Source: Neoscytalidium dimidiatum (taxonomy: Eukaryota > Ascomycota > Dothideomycetes > Botryosphaeriales > Botryosphaeriaceae). Taken from it: a stretch of DNA of 64,000 bases. A program made the translations under genes and the position numbers. The DNA is taken from assembly GCA_037367355.1 (NCBI GenBank), contig CM074696.1, positions 434,001 to 498,000 on the forward strand. Direction: 5' to 3'. Of this stretch, positions 23,909 to 33,413 are shown piece after piece; position 1 is the stretch's first letter; each line of letters begins with the position of its first letter. The notes under the pieces were generated by a model. The model made no database searches and was not told the DNA's origin. It saw only the letters and a program-made list of their open reading frames with translations.

Positions 23909-23917
23909 TATATATAA
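23909..23917 (+). promoter_or_regulatory. Likely TATA box of the Old Yellow Enzyme gene
   Basis: A perfect TATATATAA lies about 117 bases before the ATG at 24034, a normal distance for a fungal TATA box followed by an 80-90 base leader. No competing TATA is seen between it and the start codon. Confidence 0.5.
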
Positions 23918-24033
23918 CCTTCATGCCTCACGGCCTGAAAAGCTTTCCATCACTCCGCAGAACACAAAAGAGTGGAAAAGCCAGTGTTTTCCCGCATCAG
24001 TCCCCATCAGCGTTTCCAATCGCATCTACTACC

Positions 24034-25215
24034 ATGGCCGAGAACAGCAAGCTCTTCACCCCCCTCAAGGTGGGCAGCACCCAGCTGCAACACCGCGTCG
24101 TTATGGCGCCTCTTACCCGCTTCCGTGCAACCGACCAGCACGTCCCCACCGACGTGATGGTCCAGTACTACGCCCAACGCTCCGTCGTCCCTGGCACCCT
24201 CATCATCACCGAAGCTACCTTCATCACCGAACGAGCCGGCGGCTATGCCAACATCCCCGGCTTGTGGACCGAGGAGCAACTCGCCGGCTGGAAGAAGGTC
24301 ACCGACGCCGTCCACGCCAAGGGCAGCAAGATCTGGGTCCAGCTGTGGGCGCTGGGCCGTGCGGCATGGCCCGACCCAGAGGGCTCCGGCGGCGCCGTCA
24401 AGAACGAGGACTTCGACTTCAAGAACAACTTCGTCAGCGCGAGCGACGTGCCCATGGCCGCCGGCCTGCCCGCGCCGCGACCCCTGACCGAGGCGGAGAT
24501 CCACGGCTACATCGACGACTACGCGACGGCGGCGCGCAACGCCGTCGAGAAGGCCGGCTTCGACGGCGTCGAGATCCACGGCGCCCACGGCTACCTGATC
24601 GACCAGTTCACGCAGGACGTGTCCAACAGGCGCACCGACGCCTGGGGCGGCAGCGTCGAGAAGCGCGCGCGCTTCGCCGTCGAGGTCTCCAAGGCCGTCG
24701 TCGCCGCCGTCGGCGCGGACCGCACCGGCATCCGCCTCAGCCCCTTCAGCAACTTCCAGGGCATGCGCATGGCCGACGACGCCATCGCCCCGCAGTTCGC
24801 CTACCTCATCCGCGAGCTGCGCAAGGTCGGCCTCGCCTACCTGCACCTCGTCGAGCCGCGCGTGGCCGGCGTCGTCGACCGCGACCCCAAGGGCGAGAAC
24901 CTCCAGTTCGCGCTGCAGGCCTGGGGCCGGGAGAAGCCGCTGCTGATCGCCGGCGGCTTCACGCCCGAGTCGGCCAAGAGCGCCGTCGAGGAGACGTACA
25001 AGGACTACGACGTCGCGATCGTGTTCGGCCGCAGGTTCATCTCGACGCCGGACCTCGTCTACCGCGTCAAGAAGGGCATCGAGCTCTCGCCGTACGACAG
25101 GCTCACCTTCTACATCAACCAGAAGAAGGGCGACAAGCTCGAGCCCGGTTACATCGATTACCCGTACTCGGAGGAGTATATCAAGGAGTTCGGCAAGCCG
25201 GCTGAGGCTGTGTAG
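24034..25215 (+). CDS. Old Yellow Enzyme family NADH:flavin oxidoreductase
   Basis: FMN-dependent ene-reductase that reduces activated C=C bonds of enals, enones or nitro compounds using NAD(P)H; cytosolic. A single exon encodes 393 residues, a normal length. The start is ATG 24034 in ACCATGG; the frame is open upstream without a better start. Motifs in order: [20 protein letters not shown] at the N-terminus, TRFRA, the conserved EATFI strand, [11 protein letters not shown], and the substrate-binding pair in [13 protein letters not shown]. That pair is His182/His185, as in bacterial pentaerythritol tetranitrate reductase, rather than the His/Asn of yeast OYE1. Near the end [10 protein letters not shown] and [17 protein letters not shown] form the FMN phosphate site. 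The gene opens the enzyme-rich block 24-40 kb and is followed by a dehydrogenase on the same strand. Confidence 0.95.
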   Translation: MAENSKLFTPLKVGSTQLQHRVVMAPLTRFRATDQHVPTDVMVQYYAQRSVVPGTLIITEATFITERAGGYANIPGLWTEEQLAGWKKVTDAVHAKGSKIWVQLWALGRAAWPDPEGSGGAVKNEDFDFKNNFVSASDVPMAAGLPAPRPLTEAEIHGYIDDYATAARNAVEKAGFDGVEIHGAHGYLIDQFTQDVSNRRTDAWGGSVEKRARFAVEVSKAVVAAVGADRTGIRLSPFSNFQGMRMADDAIAPQFAYLIRELRKVGLAYLHLVEPRVAGVVDRDPKGENLQFALQAWGREKPLLIAGGFTPESAKSAVEETYKDYDVAIVFGRRFISTPDLVYRVKKGIELSPYDRLTFYINQKKGDKLEPGYIDYPYSEEYIKEFGKPAEAV

Positions 25216-26365
25216 GCTTCCTACGTTTTGGACATGAGATTCCCACGATGGCTTGGACATGAGTGGCGGATAGCGCGTAGACGGAGTTATGGTTTTATGA
25301 TTTGTAGTAGATCTCATTGGAGCCTAGATTTATAATGTCGATAATAATATCTTAAATGATTTCAGGCCCTTCGCTATCACTCTATAGTCGTGAATCCTTG
25401 GTCCAGAAGGATGGTTCCTGTTTCAAAGCCTTGTTAAGACAACGGTGGTGTACCGGAGCGGCACGTGAGTGGCGCAGGCAGCTAACTCCTGCACCGTAGG
25501 AGGAAGGGAGCCAAGAAGCGGGGACACGCGACTCAGGTGCCACAACGTCGAAAGAGCCGAACCAGGAAGGCTTTGGCCATGACGAAGGAAAGGAAAAGAG
25601 GCCGCAGTTACAGCCCCCGTAGCATGCAGCAAAAAAATGAGGAAAGCGGAGGATCTCCTTTGTCACGCGAAAAGGCGGTAAACTCCACCCGTCTGTAAGC
25701 CCCAGGGACGCAGCTAGCTACAGTTAGTACACACCAGTAGACGTTAACACAATCATCATCTATAGTCGTGAGAACCCCGCTGTAAATGCCTTCGCAAGAC
25801 ATGTCAGACTGATCACTAACTCTGTCCAGGAACATAATCGTTGCTGGCGAACAGTATGGGGCTCTCGACATAACTGAAAGGCATAACAAGTTACTGGATG
25901 ACTTCAGCCTCCAGACTGGACTGCTATGTATCCTTCAGCCTTATGATTTCTTCTTTCGTGCTAGTAGTTACTCAAACAAGTAACAGCGCGCAGTGCACGC
26001 GCTGCTCGAACGCATGTGCAATTTGTGCCGTCACCTGACCGGACAAAACCCACATGGCCAAAGGCGTCCGAGTACGCCGATCCGATCCACTGTGCTCTTC
26101 TCCCTACCGGAAGTAGCATTTTGGTCCCCGTTATGAACTCCATGTTTGTAGAATATGCTACGGCTCACGGAACACACGCTATCCGATCTCACCATGCAAT
26201 GCTACGAGTTTCTAAGCGGACAAAATTATCGATTACCATAGATGTATAAATATCTGCCTTCGCTTGTCTACAATGTAGAGCAGCACAGAAAGCTAACAAC
26301 TAGACAACGAAAGTCCAAAGCAGACAATAAGAAAGAAAAAGAGTCTCCAGTCACCAGGAAAAACA
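25216..26365. other. Intergenic gap
   Basis: 3' flank of the Old Yellow Enzyme gene and promoter of the dehydrogenase gene. No gene is recognised in this 1.15 kb. Confidence 0.5.
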
Positions 26366-27637
26366 ATGAAGGAAGCACTCATCAGCCCAGGTACATTTTC
26401 AAAGCCCCCATGGACAAATTTCAACACATGCTGAACGTCGCAAGGCCTCCTGGTCGATATCGTCGACTCTCCAATCCCGCAACCGGCTGCCAACGAACTC
26501 GTCATCAAAGTCATGGTCAGCGGATCCAATCCCAAGGACTGGTGAGAGAACACCTCCCACTGCTCCCTCCTGCTCCTAACCCCGCGCGCAGGAAAGCCAT
26601 CGAAGTCTTCGGCCTCTCGAGCCGCAACACCGGCGACGACATCGCCGGCATCGTCCACGCCGTCGGACCGGCCGCAACCGCCTTCCGCCCCGGCGACCGC
26701 GTCGCCGCGCTCCACGCCCCGGGCGCGGGCCGCACGGCAGCTTCGCCGAGTACGCGGTCGCCCCAGCGCACACGGCATTCCGCATCCCGCCCGGCACGAG
26801 CTTCGAAGGCAAGGCGTCGTCCCTTCCATGACCGGAAACCCCCCCCCCCCTTCCCCCAAAAGAAAAAACCTCTTTCCCACCCTTGCCCCGCACTGCCACC
26901 TGCTAACATCCGCTACCTACTACCTATGCGCAGAAGCCGCCACCGTCCCCCTCGCGACGTTCACCGCCGCCGCCGGCCTGTACCTGCAGCTGGGCCTCCC
27001 GCCGCCGTGGTCGGCCCCGGCCCCGGCCCCGGCCTCGCTCGCGCCCACGCCCCTCGTCGTCTACGGCGCCTCCTCTGCCGTCGGCGCCGCGGCGACGCAG
27101 CTCGCGCGCGCTACTACTGGCGGCGTGCACCCGCTCGTCTGCGTCGCGGGCGCGGGCTGCGCGTTCGTCGAGAGGACGCTGGTGGATGCCGGGAAGGGGG
27201 ACGTGGTGCTGGATTACCGGCTGGGCGGCCTCGGTGGGAGGATCAGGGAGGCGGTCGGTGGGGAGGCGTTGGGGTATGTTTTCGAGGCTGTGAATGGGGG
27301 TGCGGCCGTGGAGAGGGAACTGCAGGGGGCGTTGAGGCCGGGTGGGAGGATGGGGGTTATTTTGCCGGAAGCGGAAAAGCGGTATGAGAAGGTGAGGGAG
27401 GATGTTGAGCTGGTGAGGATGGATGTGAGAGCGCTCTTTAGGGAGGAGGGGAACGCGTTTGGGGAGGAGTTAAGTGCGTGGTTGCAGCGGGCATTGGAGG
27501 AGGGACAGTGGAAGTCGCATCCGTTTGAGGTGTTACGGTGGGAGGACGGGGGTGTGAGGCAGGCATTGCTGAGGCTGAAGGAGGGGAGAGCGAGCGCGAC
27601 GAAATTTGTTGTCAGGGTTAGCGAGGTGGAGGCGTGA
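26366..27637 (+). pseudogene. Medium-chain (zinc-type) alcohol/quinone dehydrogenase with a frameshift
   Basis: Medium-chain dehydrogenase/reductase of the quinone-oxidoreductase type, an NADPH-dependent reductase. Exons 26366-26390, 26445-26541, 26592-26808 and 26934-27637. It reads MKEALISPG, LLVDIVDSPIPQPAANELVI, VSGSNPKDWK, GDDIAGIVHAVG, FRPGDRVAALH, then HGSFAEYAVAPAHTAFRIPP, EEAATVPLATFTAAAGLY, the cofactor motif VVYGASSAVGAAATQLAR, and a full C-terminus ending at 27635-27637. Between GDRVAALH and HGSFAEY (about 26717-26733, a GC-rich GGGCGCGGGCCG context) one base is missing, so the frame breaks; no splice solution is seen. The third intron begins with GC (AAG|GCAAGG, 26809) and ends at CAG 26933; it contains a run of about 12 C. 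A sequencing slip in the GC-rich stretch is possible, in which case the gene would be functional. Confidence 0.8.
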
Positions 27638-27946
27638 GGACGAGTGGGTGTATTGTGGTATTATTCTGGGAGATGTACTCGCGTGCTGGCTTATTAGCAG
27701 CCAATACGGGGATTACTTTATCTGAACAGGCATATGCATTGGGCAGATCAGTGACCGGTGTTAACTCGATTCGAAATTTATGCTCATGTAATGACAGTAA
27801 GTGTTTCGCGTTCCCCCATTCAACCCTCTTGTGAAGTACTGAAACACCGTCAAAGGCTGAAAACAGCATTTACACTTTTCGGATCTCAACAATTGCCTCT
27901 CCGTGCAAATCTACCTTTTCTCTACCAGACCCCTTATTTCGACGTG
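27638..27946. other. Convergent 3' region
   Basis: About 310 bases shared by the 3' ends of the dehydrogenase (plus) and the MFS transporter (minus). Nothing besides the expected terminators is seen. Confidence 0.5.
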
Positions 27947-29894
27947 TCATCTCATTTTCCAATCTCGTAATCTGAGCTCCAGTCCCATCGTCGCTTGATT
28001 TCCAACCTGCAGTCTATAAGCCCAATTCACTTTACGCCCTTCGACAGCGTCGATTTCTTGAGACATACCTCTACTATGCCATGGCGTGACCCCTTGCTGG
28101 AACATTTCTTCTGTCTCCTCCAGCGATCGGCCCCGCAGGTCGGGAACGCAGAAGAACATCCAAATTATTGCGACAGCACTGATGGACCCATAGATGAAGC
28201 CAACTTTAGACTGCAAGTTCGCATATGGCTCTTTCATAAGGTATGGGATGGTGAATGTGCTTGCAAACTCAGTGAGGTTGTATGTCGACCAGTAGACAAA
28301 TGAAGTCTTCTCGCGGAGGGCCGGGTGCGATACTTCTGAGACGATAAGGCTACAACTGTTAAGAGGGAGCGTTAGTCAACGAGCACTGAACGTCGCATTA
28401 ATTGTCGAGCGCTGAGTGTTGTGAATGCACCAAAAAAAAAAAAAAAAAAAGAAAGGCAAAGAAAATCGGCCATTATGTTTTGCAATCATTCAGATATGGA
28501 GCTTCACGGGTTGTCCTGTCGATCGGGACGGAAGACTTACCAAACACTGAACCCACACACCCTCGCAAATGAAACGAACAAGAGCATCGAAATGATGCCT
28601 TTCTTAATTGGTAATGTCTGAGGGTGAGCGCACCCCAGAGCTCCCATGGTAAGCATCCCAGATGCTGTTAAACCCGCAAACGTCATGAACATGAAGCGGC
28701 GGGGAACACGCTCTATGAGCACCATGCTCAGAAGGGGCGCGAGAATAACGAGCGCCCGTCGAATAAGTACCGCGCTGAAAGCGTTGAAGCCGCCGACCTC
28801 TTTGAAGAAGACAGCCCCGTATGATGATACAAGCGCGATGCCCGATGTCTGTGTGAAGAATGCCGCGAAGATCACTAGCATGGTCCGGCGCTGAACAGCG
28901 CGTTAGCAGTCTGAAAAAAAAAAAAAACAGCATCTGGGGTTGATGGAGTGGGACCTTATTGATACCACGGAACAGCTCGGCCCACGGCCTGCTCGCCGAT
29001 GTTGCTCCAGCCTCCTCGAGAGACTGCTGCAAGAGACGCGCCTCCTTATCGGCATCGTACGCCTCGTAGCAGCCGTTCAACCACTGCAACGATGCGACCG
29101 CGTCTTCGAAGCGACCGCTCCGCAGAAGCCACCTTGGGCTCTCCGGCAGAAGAGGGCTAAGTAAAATGATGAAGCAAGGAAAGAAGAGCGCGATAGCCAG
29201 TGGTAGCCCCCATGATCTGTCGTTCTCCAGGTCACTCGTAAAGCGTAGCACAATGGCACTGGTGAAGGCACCTGAAGTGCGGGTGAGGTTGTACAGTGTC
29301 ACCATTACGCCGCGGATTGCACCGGGTACAATTTCGGCTTGTGTTAATGGGAACAGCCATACCGCCATGCCGCTGCCTGCATAGAATATCATCCGGCCGG
29401 CGAGAATCTGCGCATAGGTGGTTGAGGTATACGATGTGATGAGGCCCACAAGGATGATTAACTGCAGGAGGATGAGGACGCTACGACGTCCGTACAGCTC
29501 GCCGACGCGGGCGGCAACATATAGGAACACGGCGTAGGTAATTAGGGGAAAAGAATTAAGGAAGGCTAGTTGGGTCGCAGTGACCTCATACTTTCGTGCA
29601 GAAGAGTTGAATGATCCGAAGCGTTTCTCGAAGGCTGTGTTCGTCAGCTGACTTTATCATCTTCGTTCCCTCCAGAGGAAAATGCAATTGAGTGAGCTTA
29701 CGCTCCATTGCTTGGATTGTGTCAAATATGGCGTTGCCGTAGCCGACACCGAATATCGATGTGCAGAGCACAATATTTGCCAGGACGATGTTTGACGTCA
29801 AATGTGCGGGGAGAGGAACATTTTTTGTTGGGGGAAGATAAGTGCGCAATGATCGCGCTCCTAAAAAATTTGCACTCATAACGATATAGGTCAT
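27947..29894 (-). CDS. MFS sugar transporter family protein
   Basis: Major facilitator superfamily protein of the sugar porter type, about 12 membrane helices, probably plasma membrane; substrate unknown. Exons 29894-29702, 29634-28955, 28890-28541 and 28355-27947 close in phase and give 543 residues. Signature parts are VARVGELYGRRSVLILLQL-like loop 2-3 (GELYGRRS), MFYAGSG-like helix 4 with the following PLTQAEIVPGAIRG (family PxxxxEixpxxxRg), PESPRWLLRSGRFEDA after helix 6, FTQTSGIALVSSYG in helix 7, and VPDLRGRSLEETEEMF after helix 12 (family PETKGxxLEE). The canonical PETKG is PDLRG here. Intron 2 has an unusual donor (AAG|GTCCCA). A second in-frame ATG lies at 29879. It lies next to the P450 and regulator on the same strand, so it may serve that gene group as importer or exporter. 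Confidence 0.9.
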
Positions 29895-30741
29895 TGGCGA
29901 AAAGTGTTATCGTTCCATTACTGGCGTAGTGTACAATTTATACTGCACAGGTTTCCTCGTCGGCCTAATAACTGTCCGAGTCATATTGAAGCCCGAGAGT
30001 TCCCTTCAACATGTGCGTTGTCACGCTAGACTACTTTGCTATTGTTAAGAATCCTTAACCAGCAGCACAGCCACTCACGTCACCGGTCAACTGCTTAGTG
30101 ACGCCTTGACTGGCCGGAAATAAGAGAATGTCGGGTGATCTCCCTTAAGTTAAAAAGATAGAGAGCCAAGGTCAGCAATAAGGTTACAATTTTCTGCATA
30201 AGGCATACGTACATATCCAAGAATCTGCAGCAGCAGGGATAGCTACATTTTGCTAATCTCATGTGCTAAACCATTACCGCTCCGCGTCAGGTATCCACTG
30301 ACTCACTCCACGTAAAACTTCATAAAAGGTCTCTCGATATTGCGGAGGCTCTGTTCATAAATATTACATTCACGAAATAAACCACATTTTATTATTGGCT
30401 GTAGCTTCCTAGCATACGACTCGCATGTAGAACTCGAAGGCCAAAAACGAAGTCGGTAAACTTTCAAGCTAACTACCAACTATGACAAGGATTGCAAGCA
30501 GGAAGCTGTGCCCATGAGTAAGTAGGTATTACGCGAGTCTAGGGTCGGCGCCACTGCCGCTGGTCGGTACTTACCAGAATTTAACTTTGTTTGCAAGATG
30601 AAAAGAACGTCAGTCCGGAGCAAAGTCGGCGGCTCTATATTTTACTTTTCATCTTCGATTGGCCAAGTTGTGGAAAAAAAAAAGAAATCTGATCCTCTGA
30701 GTATGCCTTGCACAGGGCTGCGTACAACTGTTGTCCACCAT
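29895..30741. other. Intergenic gap
   Basis: AT-rich gap between two minus-strand genes: promoter of the MFS gene and 3' flank of the P450 gene. No coding motif is seen. Confidence 0.5.
29936..29942 (-). promoter_or_regulatory. TATA-like element before the MFS gene
   Basis: On the minus strand TATAAAT lies 42 bases before the first ATG (29894). If used, the leader would be very short, or translation would begin at the second ATG at 29879. Weak evidence; the element may be chance. Confidence 0.25.
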
Positions 30742-32858
30742 TTAGATATTTTCTAATCTCAAGAGTGGCATATCCCCACTCTTGATAGATCTCGTAGTCC
30801 CCTCGCAACCAGCGTTTCGCAGTGCATGCTCGATAGCGGCTCTGGCCAATTTCTCCTTTTCTGCTTGGCTATTTTCAACTGTGGAATTTTCTCCGCGGTG
30901 TTCTTTTCTCAGTGCTGGCCTCAGCCGGTGATTTCTCAGTATGGTGCTGAGGGCTGCCACGAATTCCACCTGCGAAAATTTGATTCCCAGACACACTCGC
31001 GGTCCAGCGGACCAAGGAAGAAAGGTCGTACCCTCGGGCTGCGAGACTGACTCACTACCCGTTGCGGAATCTGCTCTTATCCAGCGCTGCGGCACGAAGG
31101 CTTGCGCTGGGTATCCGCCTGTGGACCACGCTGCAGAAGTATGCACAGCGCATACATTGAGTAGCGCCGTCGTATCGGCTGGCACAGTTAAAGAAGCACC
31201 GGAGGAGAGAGGTATATCCGTCTGGGCGTTCGAGCGGCGTAGAAACGATGCAACCGGTCCATAGAGACGGAGCGTTTCGTTCTGGAGACAGTAAGTGTCG
31301 AGTTCTCGAACTCTAAGCTCAAGGAAAACAACTCACCATGACGGCCTGACACCTCAAAAGTCTCGGAAAAACCTCTTCGTACTCCCCGATCCAATCCTCC
31401 CCATCCCCAAGCACCCTGCCCAACTCCTCCCCCACCCAGTCCTGCGTCCCCGGATGCAGCGCCAACGCCGCCAACGCAAACGACAGAGTGTTAGCCGTCG
31501 TATCATGCCCCGCGATATTGAAGATGAACACGTTCCCCAAGATCTCCTCGTCCGCCATGCCCTCCCTCCCGCCCTCCTCCGAGCTCCGCACCAGCGCCGC
31601 CATGAGGTTCGGCCGCTCGGCCGCCCCGCCGCCCCTCTTCCCCGCCAACCCCGCCGCCCCCGCGCGCACCTCTCCCATCATCTCCCGCATGTACCGCTCC
31701 AGCTCCTCCATCCCTTCCACCACCGTCCGAACACTTGACGGCACCCACCACGACGACGACGACGAGCCCCCCGCACCGCAACACCGCCGCCGCACCCACG
31801 CCGGCATCCCGCGCGCCACGACATACGCGCCGAACATGCTCTTCATGACGACCCACAGCGCGTCGCGGTACGAGAGCTTGTGCCCCTCGGCGACGCGGCC
31901 GCGGGCCCCGCGCGTGCCGCTCGTCGCGAAGTCCTGCTGGACGCCGAAGCCGGCGAAGGAGAGGACGTTTAAGGCCAGGGCGCGCGTGTCGCCGGCGACG
32001 TTGTCGATGAGGCCTGCGACTTTGGCGTCGGAAGAAGAAGAGGAGGAGGAGGAGGTGGTGGTGGTGGTAGTGGCGGAGGCGGTCCAGTGCGAGAGCATGG
32101 CGCGGGCTTGGCGGGCGGACTCGGCCCAGACGATGGCGGAGAGGCGCTCGTTGAAGCAGGGGGCGGTGAGTTTGCGGTGGCGGGCCCAGGGCTTGCCGTT
32201 GAGCTGGGGGTTGGAGGGTTAGTGTGCAGGCGGGGTGATGCGGTTGGGCTGGGGAAGGAGACGTACGGAGACGACGTTGGGGCCGAAGGTGTTGAGGAAC
32301 TCTGGGAAGGGGGAAGTCAGTGGCGGGGCGAGGGAGATGGCAATGCTGGCGGTGCGACGAACTGTAGAGCATCCCCGGCTTGAGCCACACGTCCTTCTGC
32401 TTCAGCAGCTCCGTCACCGCCACCTCGTCGCAGAGGTTGATGTACCACCCTTCGGGCGCGACGTTGACGAGCGTGCCGCACATGTCTTGCGCGAATGCTT
32501 CCCATTTGCGTTTCTCGTCCTCGCTGCCGCTGTTGAGTTTCTTGGCTCTCCATTGCGTCCAGACATCCGTTGCTACGTTTCCGCCCTCGCGGTACGGCCA
32601 GCCGAGCATTCTAGTCCGCGTCCAGGTTCGCCAGGTGGGCGGGAGCAGCCTTGCGACTAATGGATTGAGCCACGAGTCTATGACGGCCGAGGCGGGAAAT
32701 ATGGAGGGAACTGGAGCGATTATAGTTGGCAGATGCCTCAAAGATGGGACCGTTTTTATTGCTCGGAGGTTGTTGTGCGAGCTGAAGCAGCCGTAAAGTG
32801 GGCAGCCAACGAGCAGGATCACGAGAAACGCGATGAAAAAGAGGACTGGGGCAAACAT
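30742..32858 (-). CDS. Cytochrome P450 monooxygenase
   Basis: Heme-thiolate monooxygenase anchored in the ER by an N-terminal helix (MFAPVLFFIAFLVILLVG). Exons 32858-32363, 32301-32267, 32203-31337 and 31281-30742 close in phase and give 645 residues, longer than the usual 500-540. Motifs: WARHRKLTAPCF (C-helix WxxxR), I-helix FIFNIAGHDTTANTL at about residue 409, ExxR in NETLRLYGPV (about 468), FVPQRWI, and the heme loop FLPWSAGPRVCLGIKF with Cys about 563. The extra length comes from a Thr/Ser run after helix C and Ser/Gly/Ala-rich inserts in the middle. The 35 nt second exon is small but conserved in sense (FLNTFGPNVVS). The CYP family cannot be assigned by eye. It is followed upstream by a Zn2Cys6 regulator on the same strand. 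Confidence 0.93.
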
Positions 32859-33413
32859 TGTGACTAGTACTGAGCTGAATGGCAGGTAACTGTATACAGT
32901 CTTCAAGAGGATTATCAGAGATGAAGTGTTCGTAAGCGGGGTGGATTTGTTTGAAAATACTGCGGAACAAGTGAGAGAGGTGCGAGCAAAATACTCGTAG
33001 GAAGTCAAAACTTACAACCCCGCAGACATCCGCCGAGCTCCGAGCAGCAAGAAAGAAATATGCCAAATCAGATTCATGCTCAGAAAAGAGGTACTAGATC
33101 AAAGTTAACGTTTAGATTGTGACAGGGATAGGGTTCGTCGCGGTGACGCGCGTACGAAGCTTATTTTGGGGACGGCCCGGTCGATTGCGGGGTCTGAATC
33201 GGAACCATTAGTGTGCATTTCTGCAGCTACTATGCCTCGGTGGTGTACTGAAAGCAGTGGAAGCTATGAAGATTATACGTGATCTAAGAAGGAAATCTGT
33301 GTCCAAGAAACTTGATATAGGGGAGCAGGTGTTGTTTAGGACATCAAAAGAAAGAATGTCGGGTGCCAAGAGGACATATTATTGATTAAGCAAAAAACAG
33401 AATCTCTTGCAGG
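32859..33413. other. Intergenic gap
   Basis: Promoter of the P450 gene and 3' flank of the regulator gene, 555 bases. No gene is seen. Confidence 0.5.

Noticed and set aside
24007..25317. 436-codon minus frame and 453-codon alternative plus frame over the Old Yellow Enzyme
   Set aside because: Both are shadows; only the frame starting at 24034 shows the flavin-binding and active-site motifs.
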